60,692 bases of DNA. Source: a virus. The position numbers and the translations under genes were made by a program. Shown one piece after another: positions 17,397 through 25,316 of the stretch (the stretch's first letter is position 1; the number at the start of each line of letters is the position of its first letter). The notes beneath the pieces are model-generated. The model saw nothing but the letters and a program-made list of their open reading frames with translations. It had not been told where the DNA came from and made no database searches. Location of the stretch: the IMG/VR virus record IMGVR_UViG_3300009376_001565, positions 1 to 60,692 of that record. One strand, written 5' to 3'.

Positions 17397-18322
17397 TGAA
17401 AATACTTGTAACTGGAGGCACAGGGATGGTTGGGCAAGGTTTTACAAGGTTGGAAACCGACCATGAATTAATTTTATATGGATCAAACCAGTATGACTTG
17501 AGGGATGAGGATCAAGTTGATGACATGTTTTATCGTAATCAGGTTGATGCAGTTATCCATTTAGCCGCAAAAGTTGGCGGAGTAAAAGGGAACTCTGATT
17601 ACATAGCAGATTTTTTCCACGACAACATTATAATGAATACAAATTTGCTCAACGCTGCGAAAAACTATAAGATACCGAAAGTCTTGTCTTTATTATCTAC
17701 ATGTGTATACCCCGATGATGTAACGTATCCGTTGACGGAAGACCAGATACACAGTGGTGAACCGCATAAAAGTAACTTTGGTTACGCGTATGCCAAGAGA
17801 ATGTTAGACGTCTATTCTAGGGCGCTTCGGCAGCAATACGCGTGCAATTTTATAACCGCAATCCCAAACAATATTTACGGACCTGGTGATAATTTTCATC
17901 TAGACTATGGCCACGTTATCCCGGCGATTATCAGAAAAGTCTGGGAAGCAAAACATAATGATAGGCCGGCAGTATTATGGGCCACCGGTCGGGCCCTTCG
18001 GGAATTTACTTACTCTGATGATGTTGCTAGAAGCCTTATAGTGTTATTGGAAAGCTATGATTCTGTTAAGCCAATAAACATTGGCAAAACAACAGAATAT
18101 TCTATTAAGCAAATCGCGATGACGGTATGCAGAATATTCGATTATGATTTTGATTTAATAGAATGGGATGACTCCAAACCAGAGGGACAATACAGGAAAC
18201 CAAGCTCAAACAAAGAGTTCTTAAAAAGATATCCAGAATTTGAATATACAGATTTTGAACATGGGCTTCGAAAAACGTGCAAATGGTTTGAAAAGAATTA
18301 CCCCAATGTTAGGGGTTGCTAA
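17396..18322 (+). CDS. fcl: GDP-L-fucose synthase / GDP-colitose synthase-like epimerase-reductase
   Basis: The 308-residue protein is an extended SDR of the GDP-fucose synthase group: GGTGMVG at 7-13, HLAAKVGGVKGN, catalytic S101/C103 in LSTCVYP, and the Y130/K134 pair in YAYAK. The length fits Fcl and ColC, which share this fold and motifs. Fcl epimerises and reduces GDP-4-keto-6-deoxymannose to GDP-L-fucose; ColC does the equivalent to the 3-deoxy intermediate made by ColD. Because a ColD-like gene lies immediately upstream with a one-base overlap, a ColC role is plausible. Sequence inspection alone does not separate the two. Confidence 0.85.
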   Translation: MKILVTGGTGMVGQGFTRLETDHELILYGSNQYDLRDEDQVDDMFYRNQVDAVIHLAAKVGGVKGNSDYIADFFHDNIIMNTNLLNAAKNYKIPKVLSLLSTCVYPDDVTYPLTEDQIHSGEPHKSNFGYAYAKRMLDVYSRALRQQYACNFITAIPNNIYGPGDNFHLDYGHVIPAIIRKVWEAKHNDRPAVLWATGRALREFTYSDDVARSLIVLLESYDSVKPINIGKTTEYSIKQIAMTVCRIFDYDFDLIEWDDSKPEGQYRKPSSNKEFLKRYPEFEYTDFEHGLRKTCKWFEKNYPNVRGC

Positions 18323-18975
18323 TGCCGCTTATCCATAAGCACAAACTAGTTTTTCAACACATACCCAAAACTGCAGGACTATCTATATGTAATTTTTTCG
18401 AAGTAACAGGCGACGGCCACCAACATATTCAATGGTATCACAAGGTCCTAGATCAACAGAATCAGGGCTGGGATGAATGGAGGGCCTTTACTGTTGTTCG
18501 AGACCCAATTGATAGATTTTTATCTGCATGGAAGATGTATAATCGGATTCCAGAAGGTCAAGAAAACAATGATTCTATTTTCCGTCTAAAGAATAAATGC
18601 CCAGAACTATTTAGTCTCTCAATAGACGAGTTTATTAATTATGAAATTTTGCATAAGCTTGGGTGTGATGAAGATGCATTTCATTTCTGGCCTGTTACAA
18701 ACTATTATCAGTCGGGGAATCCAAAGACTTTAGAAAAGACAAATTTGTGCCCTCACTATGTGCTAAAGTTTGAGCAGCTTCATTCTGACATGAGTAGTCT
18801 GTCAAATATAATTGGTTTTGATTACAATAAATTGCCCCATAAAAACTATAGCCCAGCAGAACAATTGAAAATTTCTGCAGAAAGTGAAAAAAAACTAGAG
18901 CATTATTTTGCAGAAGATTACAGTCTTTTAAATAGGTTTATAGATGAAGCTCACGTGGGATTACTGTGCCGATAA
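18322..18975 (+). CDS. Sulfotransferase family protein (carbohydrate type), copy 1
   Basis: The protein is 217 residues from the ATG at 18322, which overlaps the upstream stop as TAATG; an in-frame TTG six bases earlier is less likely. The N-terminal FQHIPKTAGLSI is the 5'-phosphosulfate loop, and VVRDPIDRFLSAW is the 3'-phosphate-binding motif of PAPS sulfotransferases of the heparan 2-O / sulfotransferase_2 type. It should transfer sulfate from PAPS to a sugar hydroxyl. It has no membrane anchor, unlike Golgi relatives. It is followed by a paralogous gene overlapping by 10 bases. Confidence 0.85.
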   Translation: MPLIHKHKLVFQHIPKTAGLSICNFFEVTGDGHQHIQWYHKVLDQQNQGWDEWRAFTVVRDPIDRFLSAWKMYNRIPEGQENNDSIFRLKNKCPELFSLSIDEFINYEILHKLGCDEDAFHFWPVTNYYQSGNPKTLEKTNLCPHYVLKFEQLHSDMSSLSNIIGFDYNKLPHKNYSPAEQLKISAESEKKLEHYFAEDYSLLNRFIDEAHVGLLCR

Positions 18976-19682
18976 TTAACGATCATAATTTTTTCTTCAT
19001 CCATATTGCCAAAACCGGTGGTACCTCGATTTGTGATTACTTTGGGATCGGTAGGAATGGGCACAAAAGTTTTCAGCATTATTTAGTAGACATTACGGAA
19101 GAAGAGTTTCATAAATTCGAATCTATGACGGTAGTTCGAGAGCCGATATCTAGGTTTGTTTCAGCATGGAATATGGTAGCTCACCCTGACGATGCAACGT
19201 GTTTTGAAGAACTACGGACAAAATACTCTCCGCTTTTTGAAGGAAATATAAATGATTTTATTTTATCTGGGGCTTTAATAGATTTAGCGTATGACGATGA
19301 CGCTCCTTGGTTCTGGCATCAAACCCGTCAACTTCTGTTTATGGATGGTGAAAAAAAGATGGTTTTTATACCAAGATATGTTTTACTTTTTGAACAGCTT
19401 CTTCAAGATTTAAGCTCGTTTGCTCAAGCAACTGGATTTGATTTTAGGCCGTCTGATTTTCCTCATTCGATGAAGTCTACCGCGGTAGATAAAAAAGAGC
19501 AAATATCCTCCGACGCGCACGGACGCCTGTTTGCACATTATTATGCCGATTATTTTCTAATAAATAGCGTTCTAGCAACTAAGTTTATTGATCCCAAGTG
19601 CAGGATCTTAAACCCAGCTGTATTTGGCTCTGGAAGAGACTGTGCAGGTTTTATGGAGTTAAACGAAGATGATTTCAAATAG
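18966..19682 (+). CDS. Sulfotransferase family protein (carbohydrate type), copy 2
   Basis: The 238-residue protein starts at GTG 18966 inside the end of copy 1. It has the same two PAPS motifs: FIHIAKTGGTSI (5'-phosphosulfate loop) and VVREPISRFVSAW (3'-phosphate site). Similarity extends through the middle (LLFEQLLQDLSSF against LKFEQLHSDMSSL in copy 1), so the two genes look like an old tandem duplication that has diverged, perhaps for different positions on the glycan. It overlaps the GalE-like gene by 14 bases. Substrate unknown. Confidence 0.83.
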   Translation: MPIINDHNFFFIHIAKTGGTSICDYFGIGRNGHKSFQHYLVDITEEEFHKFESMTVVREPISRFVSAWNMVAHPDDATCFEELRTKYSPLFEGNINDFILSGALIDLAYDDDAPWFWHQTRQLLFMDGEKKMVFIPRYVLLFEQLLQDLSSFAQATGFDFRPSDFPHSMKSTAVDKKEQISSDAHGRLFAHYYADYFLINSVLATKFIDPKCRILNPAVFGSGRDCAGFMELNEDDFK

Positions 19683-20679
19683 AGTATTAGTTACGGGTGT
19701 TGCTGGATTATTAGGAAGTCACTTAGCTGAGTTTTTAGTTAAGAACGGATATAGCGTTATAGGAATCGATAACCTAAGTGGGGGATACATTGAGAACGTG
19801 CCAGCTGGTGTTAAATTTTATCAAACAGATCTGTTGGATGACGTTGACGTTGATTCTATTGTGCGTGATAACAACGTTGACTTTATTTATCATTTTGCAG
19901 CTTACGCTGCCGTAGGATTAAGCCCTTTTATAAGGAGGTTCAATTATCAAAATAACATAATTGCTTCTACAAATCTTATAAATTCGTCGATTAGACATGG
20001 CATAAAAAAGTTTGTCTTCGCTAGTTCTATGGATGTATACGGCGAACAGAATCCTCCATTTCTAGAGAGTTTAACGCCAGCACCAATGGATCCATATGGT
20101 ATTGCCAAATATGCCATAGAGATGGACCTGGCCAATGCCTGGCGCCAGTTTGGCTTGAATTATACAGTTATAAGGCCTCATAATGTAATAGGCCCCAGAC
20201 AAAATATTTGGGATAGATACCGGAATGTTGCTGGAATTTGGATTCGAAAGGCCATGGCTGAGGAGCCATTAACTATTTACGGCGATGGTGAACAACGGCG
20301 GGCTTTTAGCGATGTAAAGTTCTACATGGAGCCCTTTGCGAAGCTTATCTTAAACAATGACGCCGATCAACATATAATAAACATTGGCGCAGATAAAGAT
20401 GTTTCTATTAACGAATTGGCAACAATAGTTCAGGATGTAGCTCATAATAAAACTGGTCTTCGGCCAGCTAGAATTTATTTAGAGCCGAGGGATGAAGTAA
20501 AGTTTATGTGGTGTAATCATGATAAGGCGAAAGATTTGCTAGAATTTGTCGACAAAACTGATCTTTATACGTTAATCGATGAAACATGGGAATGGGCTAA
20601 GATGATTAAACCAAAGCCTGTTAAGACCATGGATTATGAGTTAGAAAAGGGCATGTACGATTATTGGAAGACAGAATGA
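19669..20679 (+). CDS. NAD-dependent epimerase/dehydratase, GalE-like
   Basis: The 336-residue extended SDR has the NAD-binding GVAGLLG at 10-16, ASSMDVYG near 118-125 and the catalytic YGIAK at 143-147. The overall length matches UDP-glucose 4-epimerase and related nucleotide-sugar epimerases. The C-terminal half (NIGADKDVSINELA, DNHDKAKDLLEF-like) is typical of the family. It could make UDP-galactose, UDP-galacturonate or UDP-GalNAc depending on substrate; these cannot be told apart here. It lies between sulfotransferase genes and overlaps both (14 and 4 bases). Confidence 0.85.
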   Translation: MISNRVLVTGVAGLLGSHLAEFLVKNGYSVIGIDNLSGGYIENVPAGVKFYQTDLLDDVDVDSIVRDNNVDFIYHFAAYAAVGLSPFIRRFNYQNNIIASTNLINSSIRHGIKKFVFASSMDVYGEQNPPFLESLTPAPMDPYGIAKYAIEMDLANAWRQFGLNYTVIRPHNVIGPRQNIWDRYRNVAGIWIRKAMAEEPLTIYGDGEQRRAFSDVKFYMEPFAKLILNNDADQHIINIGADKDVSINELATIVQDVAHNKTGLRPARIYLEPRDEVKFMWCNHDKAKDLLEFVDKTDLYTLIDETWEWAKMIKPKPVKTMDYELEKGMYDYWKTE

Positions 20680-21347
20680 CTAAGGCTATTTTTATCTCTA
20701 TTCCAAGAAATGCATCTGGTAGTATCGAAAGAGCATGCGCAAATTTATCGGGCTTTACGTATTTTAATGATGATCCGGAGAAGATGAATCGGGGATTTTT
20801 AGAGCAAAGGTCTTGGTACAGAGCAAAACAGAAGTATTCAGAGTCGTGGAATAATGCTAAAAAGTTTGGGGTCATTCGAAATCCCTGGTCTCGCGTTGTG
20901 TCCATGTATCATCATAAAACCTTGGTAGATCCAGCATGGTCATTTTCAGAATTTATCAATTTAATCCCTGCATTGTGTGCTGCTAGAATTAAGCAAAGCA
21001 GTCCAAAAGCATCTAGGCATCACCCAGATAAATACATTATCCAGCACCATGTTCTACCGCAGGTTTTACATTTCTACGACCTGGATCATAACTGTGTACT
21101 AGATCACGTTTTGACGTTTGAGAATCTTCAAGAAGACTTTGACCAATTTCTTAAAACGCTAGGTATAGAGCCGACTATTTTAAGACACTATAATTTTTCT
21201 GGTCCAGGTGCCCCTCAGGGAAAGTCGACAACTAGAAAATATACTGAATTTTATACCGAACCGTGGATGATCGAAGAGGTCGGCAGGATTTATGTAGAAG
21301 ACATAAGGTTTGGAAATTACAAATTTGGACAGGAGTATGAAAAGTGA
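20676..21347 (+). CDS. Sulfotransferase-like protein, copy 3
   Basis: The protein is 223 residues from the ATG at 20676, which overlaps the previous stop as ATGA; a TTG 12 bases upstream is in frame but not needed. AIFISIPRNASGSI fits a 5'-phosphosulfate loop with Arg-Asn in place of Lys-Thr, and FGVIRNPWSRVVSMY fits the 3'-phosphate site. FENLQEDFDQFLKTLGI resembles the matching region of the other two copies. It is the most divergent of the three, and the Lys-to-Arg change in the sulfate loop makes activity less certain. It probably acts on the same glycan pathway. Confidence 0.75.
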   Translation: MTKAIFISIPRNASGSIERACANLSGFTYFNDDPEKMNRGFLEQRSWYRAKQKYSESWNNAKKFGVIRNPWSRVVSMYHHKTLVDPAWSFSEFINLIPALCAARIKQSSPKASRHHPDKYIIQHHVLPQVLHFYDLDHNCVLDHVLTFENLQEDFDQFLKTLGIEPTILRHYNFSGPGAPQGKSTTRKYTEFYTEPWMIEEVGRIYVEDIRFGNYKFGQEYEK

Positions 21348-22177
21348 AAATTGGAATAATAGGTCAGGGATTTGTTGGGTCTGCCATTAGAGAAGGCCTT
21401 AAGGGCTTCTATGATGTTTTAACTTATGATATTGATGAATCAAAGTGTAACAGCTCTCACATTGATGTATGCAATAAAACCGACATTATTTTTGTGTGTA
21501 TACCAACCCCAATGCGAAAAGGCGGAGAGTGTGATACTAGGCTACTAGAAAGCGTTGTCGAAAAACTTCAAGACGAGTGTGGTAAACTTAACAAAACACC
21601 AATTTTGGTAATAAAGTCGACTGTGCCGCCTGGAACAACTACAAGAATTTATAACAAAGGATATCTTGATGTTTGTTTCAGTCCCGAATTTTTAACCGAA
21701 GCAAACTCTTTTGATGATTTCAAAAATCAAAGCAGAATTATAATAGGTGGCTCAGGGGCCAAAAAAGTAAAGAGAATGTTTCGAAAGCCATTTCCAAGGA
21801 TCCCCATTATTGTTACCAAAGCAGAAACTGCCGAAATGGTAAAATATTTCACGAATTGTTTCCTTGCAACGAAAGTTACGTTTGCTAACCAGATGTACGA
21901 AATTTGCGACGACGCAGGCATTGATTATGATAAGGTCTGCGAATATGCATTGTATGACGAAAGGATTGGTAAAAGTCACTTAGCAGTCCCGGGTCCTGAT
22001 GGCGACAGAGGTTTTGGCGGCCACTGTTTTCCGAAAGATTTAAATGCGATGATTAGATTTGCAGAACAAAATAGTGTGTCTGAATTCTTTTTAAAAGCTG
22101 TAAACATTGCAAATAACGACTATAGGGCAGATAAAGATTGGGAAAAAATGAAAGGAAGGGCAGTATCAGATGACTAA
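21344..22177 (+). CDS. Nucleotide-sugar dehydrogenase (UDP-glucose dehydrogenase family), short form
   Basis: The 277-residue protein starts at GTG 21344 overlapping the previous stop. It has the NAD-binding GQGFVGSAI, the CIPTPMRKGG loop, IKSTVPPGTT, FSPEFLTEAN and the catalytic Cys228 in FGGHCFPKDLNA. Family members oxidise the C6 hydroxyl of UDP-glucose, UDP-sugar or GDP-mannose to a uronate. Typical enzymes have 390-450 residues; this one stops about 50 residues after the active-site Cys and lacks the third, nucleotide-sugar-binding domain. The frame ends cleanly into the gmd gene, so this looks like a genuine short form, not a frameshift. The uronic acid product is inferred. Confidence 0.85.
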   Translation: MKIGIIGQGFVGSAIREGLKGFYDVLTYDIDESKCNSSHIDVCNKTDIIFVCIPTPMRKGGECDTRLLESVVEKLQDECGKLNKTPILVIKSTVPPGTTTRIYNKGYLDVCFSPEFLTEANSFDDFKNQSRIIIGGSGAKKVKRMFRKPFPRIPIIVTKAETAEMVKYFTNCFLATKVTFANQMYEICDDAGIDYDKVCEYALYDERIGKSHLAVPGPDGDRGFGGHCFPKDLNAMIRFAEQNSVSEFFLKAVNIANNDYRADKDWEKMKGRAVSDD

Positions 22178-23204
22178 AAAGACAGCAATAATAACAGGGG
22201 TTACCGGACAAGATGGAAGCTATTTAGCCGAATTGCTTTTGGAAAAAGGCTATAAGGTTGTCGGCATCAAGAGAAGGACAAGTCTAATAAATACCGAAAG
22301 AGTAGATTGGATTTATAACAATCCAGACTTTAAGATGGTCTATGGGTCTATGCACGATTCCACGTGGATGTACCGTGTCCTATCCGAACATAAGCCTGAT
22401 GAGATCTATAATCTGGCTGCGCAAAGCCATGTCAGGGTTAGTTTTGAAGTGCCTGTTGAGACCGTTGATTCAATTGCTATGGGTACGCTAAAGCTATTAG
22501 AAGCTTGGCGAGCAATCTGCCCAGATGCAAAATTTTATCAGGCCTCTTCATCAGAAATGTATGGAGACAATCCAGAGCATCCACAAAACGAAGACACGAA
22601 GCTAATGCCGGCATCCCCGTATGCTTGCGCAAAAGTGTTTGGGCACAACATGGTTCGGCATTATCGTCAGGCTTACGGAATGTTTGCTTGCTGCGGTATT
22701 CTTTTCAATCATGAATCTGAACGAAGGGGAGAAACTTTCGTAACTAGAAAGATAACTTTGGCTGCAGCCAGAATTAAGTGCAAAATACAAGATAAACTTT
22801 ATTTAGGAAATCTAGATGCAAAGAGAGATTGGGGTCATGCCAAAGATTATGTTGAGGCAATGTGGCTAATGCTTCAGCACGACGAGCCCGGTGATTATGT
22901 AGTTGCCACAGGAGAAACCCACACGGTTCGAGAGTTTTTGCAGGAGGTTTTCGATTATGCCAATTTATCTATAGAAAATTATGTTGACATAGATGAAAGG
23001 CTGTTTCGGCCACATGAAGTGCCTTTACTTTTAGGAGATCCGACCAAAGCAGAAACTGTCTTAGGCTGGAAACCTAAATATGATTTTAAGCTCTTGGCTA
23101 AGGCAATGTATAGCGCAGATCTTCGGTTAGTTATGAAACAAGCCAGCGCTGATGGGAAGAACATTCCTATTGAAGCCTATAGCTCCCCTAAACAAAACAA
23201 CTAA
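22170..23204 (+). CDS. gmd: GDP-mannose 4,6-dehydratase
   Basis: The 344-residue extended SDR has all Gmd hallmarks: TGVTGQDGSYLAELLLEKGY from residue 9 with the Gly-rich loop, GIKRR for NADP ribose-phosphate, NLAAQSHV, SSSEMYGD at 126-133 with the catalytic Ser/Glu, YACAK at 151-155 and NHESERRGETFVTRKI for GDP binding. It converts GDP-D-mannose to GDP-4-keto-6-deoxymannose, the precursor for the ColD-like and Fcl-like enzymes upstream. It overlaps the preceding gene by 8 bases and is the last gene before a 37-base gap, so it closes the main glycan operon. Confidence 0.96.
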   Translation: MTKKTAIITGVTGQDGSYLAELLLEKGYKVVGIKRRTSLINTERVDWIYNNPDFKMVYGSMHDSTWMYRVLSEHKPDEIYNLAAQSHVRVSFEVPVETVDSIAMGTLKLLEAWRAICPDAKFYQASSSEMYGDNPEHPQNEDTKLMPASPYACAKVFGHNMVRHYRQAYGMFACCGILFNHESERRGETFVTRKITLAAARIKCKIQDKLYLGNLDAKRDWGHAKDYVEAMWLMLQHDEPGDYVVATGETHTVREFLQEVFDYANLSIENYVDIDERLFRPHEVPLLLGDPTKAETVLGWKPKYDFKLLAKAMYSADLRLVMKQASADGKNIPIEAYSSPKQNN

Positions 23205-23241
23205 TTTTGATACAATTTATGTTATATAGAGGGTAAAGACA
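23205..23241 (+). promoter_or_regulatory. Possible promoter in the gap after gmd
   Basis: This 37-base gap is one of only three noticeable gaps in the window. It is AT-rich, with TTATATAG about 15 bases before the next ATG and GAGGG as ribosome-binding site. A phage late promoter of the T4 TATAAATA class would look similar, but the match is imperfect and no -35 element with normal spacing is evident. It could equally be only a leader with a ribosome-binding site. Confidence 0.22.
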
Positions 23242-24069
23242 ATGTTAAGAGAACACGTTTCATTTTCAGAAATTAAGAATTGGAAAGAGTGCCCATGGCG
23301 TCATAAGCTAATGTATTTAGATGGAATTCAGACATACGAAAATAATCCGTATGCAGAATTTGGTACTGTCATTCATGATGCTATAGAAAACTTTCTAAAG
23401 ACCAAAACAATGGATCATGATTCAGCACTTAGTAAGCTTCACGAAGCTTGGCAAAAATACGGTTTTGATACAGACGAATTTATAGATAAGATGAAGAGAA
23501 GCAGAGCTCAGCATGGGATGTCGTATAGGCACGAGGAATTATCAGGATGGGAGAAAAGTCTTGAAAATATTTTAGCCACAGTTCCAGGTTTTTTAAATGA
23601 AGAATTTGGTGACTGGAAGCTGGTAAATGCCGAAGATCAAATTTATGAACACGTCGATGATTTAAAAATTAATTTTAAAGGGTATATTGATGCTATTATT
23701 GAAACAGAAAAGAAAGGTAAAAAGATTTATTGGGTTATTGATTGGAAAACTTCCGGGCCAAGAGGCTGGGTATCAGATAAAAGAAGGGATTTCTTAACAC
23801 AGGTTCAAGTTGGTTTTTATAAGCAATTCTGGTCTGCTAGGGAAGATGTTCCCCTTAAGGATGTTCGGTGTGCTTACGTTATTCTGAAAAGAAATACTAA
23901 GCCTAAAAAGTGTATAAATTTCCTTCCGATTTCAGTAGGCCCAAAATTTGTCGAACGTTCAGACAAATTATTAAACTCAATGGTGAAGAGCGTAAGATCA
24001 AAACTTTTTTTAAAGAATAGAAACAGTTGTAGGTTTTGCGCATTTTATAATACGGAGCATTGTAGATAA
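23242..24069 (+). CDS. PD-(D/E)XK exonuclease with predicted 4Fe-4S cluster (Cas4/AddB-like)
   Basis: The 275-residue protein has the RecB-type nuclease core: FGTVIHDAIENF (motif I His), KGYIDAII with D150, VIDWKTS with D167 and K169, and a Gln motif (QVQVGFYKQFW). One Cys near the N-terminus (C17 in KECPWR) and three at the C-terminus (C263, C266, C274) match the four-Cys iron-sulfur cluster of Cas4 and AddB nucleases. It probably degrades or trims single-strand DNA ends during phage recombination or host DNA breakdown. It interrupts the glycosyltransferase genes, and the next start overlaps its stop by one base. Confidence 0.87.
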   Translation: MLREHVSFSEIKNWKECPWRHKLMYLDGIQTYENNPYAEFGTVIHDAIENFLKTKTMDHDSALSKLHEAWQKYGFDTDEFIDKMKRSRAQHGMSYRHEELSGWEKSLENILATVPGFLNEEFGDWKLVNAEDQIYEHVDDLKINFKGYIDAIIETEKKGKKIYWVIDWKTSGPRGWVSDKRRDFLTQVQVGFYKQFWSAREDVPLKDVRCAYVILKRNTKPKKCINFLPISVGPKFVERSDKLLNSMVKSVRSKLFLKNRNSCRFCAFYNTEHCR

Positions 24070-25316
24070 TGAGCGGAAAATATAAAGTTTTGGTCCTATC
24101 GGATCATGCGTTAAGTACGTCGGGTGTCGGAACCCAGACTAGACATTTATTGAATGGGCTAGTCGAAAAGGGGTGCTGGTCATTCCGCCAATTCGGCGCC
24201 GCGATGAAGCACGAGAATTACGATGTAGTGCATATTAGTGATGATTTTATTATTAAACCAACAGATGGTTTTGGGACAAAAGAAACTCTGCGATTAGCTC
24301 TTGCTACGGAACAGCCAGATATTTTGTTTATTTTCACAGATCCTAGATTTTTTGTTTGGCTGTTTGAGATGGAAGATGAAATACATCAAGTATGCCCAAT
24401 TGTTTGGTGGCACGTTTGGGATAATACGCCATATCCTGAGTTCAATGATCCATTCTACGAAGCTACGGATCAAATCAATTGTCATAGCCATCATACATAC
24501 ACTCAGCTAAAAGCCAAACATCCTAAAAAGACAAACTTTATACCTCATGCATTACCGGAAAGCCTTTTTTATCCGCTACCCCAGCAGGTTATTGATCATA
24601 ACAAGCCGCAAGTCTTGAATGGAAGAGATGATCATTTTATTATGTTTTGGGTTAATCGGAATGCTCGCCGTAAACGGCCTAACGATTTATTGTATTGTTG
24701 GTCTAAATTTCTTGAGTATTTACAAAAGAACCATGGTCATAAAAAGGCTTCATTACTTATGCATACGGATCCTCTCGACGCGGAGGGTCCGCAACTGTTT
24801 GCCAGTGTAGAACATCTTGGTATTCGAGATCAAGTTGTATTTTCTAACCAACGTGTAGATTTTCCAACTATGAATCTTTTACATAATATAGCTGATGTTA
24901 CAATAAACATCTCTTATGCAGAGGGATTCGGCCTATCTACGCTTGAGGCGATGATGACTGGTACTCCTATAATTGCGCCTTGTACGGGCGGGCAAACAAG
25001 GCAAGTAGTTAATGCGTATACCAAAGAAGAAAACGGAGTTGCTTTACCAATTGAGTACAGGACATTGGTGGGAAGCCAGGGTGTGCCATACATTTGGGAA
25101 GATCACGTCTCCAATGATACCATTATTAACGCCATGATCAAGATGTACGAACTAGGTCCCCAGGGTAGAAAACGGCTTGGAAGACAAGCACTAGAATATG
25201 CGCGATCCGAATTCGGAATGCAAAAAACAATTGAGCTTTGGCACCAAAAAATGGTAGAATGCATTCTTACATGGAAAAACAAAAGAAAAAGTTATGAGCT
25301 ATTGGAGATCAGATGA
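24069..25316 (+). CDS. GT4 family glycosyltransferase
   Basis: The 415-residue protein is a canonical GT-B/GT4 enzyme: N-terminal LVLSDHALSTSGVGTQTRHL acceptor-side Rossmann domain, then FMFWVNRNARRKRPNDL-like phosphate-binding Arg/Lys region (here IMFWVNRNARRKRP) and YAEGFGLSTLEAMMTGTPII with the E-x7-E donor motif. No membrane segment is seen. It is translationally coupled to the nuclease upstream and to a second GT4 gene downstream (4-base overlap). These two enzymes may serve a different target from the main island, for example modified DNA bases or virion proteins, but nothing in the sequence decides that. Confidence 0.9.
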   Translation: MSGKYKVLVLSDHALSTSGVGTQTRHLLNGLVEKGCWSFRQFGAAMKHENYDVVHISDDFIIKPTDGFGTKETLRLALATEQPDILFIFTDPRFFVWLFEMEDEIHQVCPIVWWHVWDNTPYPEFNDPFYEATDQINCHSHHTYTQLKAKHPKKTNFIPHALPESLFYPLPQQVIDHNKPQVLNGRDDHFIMFWVNRNARRKRPNDLLYCWSKFLEYLQKNHGHKKASLLMHTDPLDAEGPQLFASVEHLGIRDQVVFSNQRVDFPTMNLLHNIADVTINISYAEGFGLSTLEAMMTGTPIIAPCTGGQTRQVVNAYTKEENGVALPIEYRTLVGSQGVPYIWEDHVSNDTIINAMIKMYELGPQGRKRLGRQALEYARSEFGMQKTIELWHQKMVECILTWKNKRKSYELLEIR

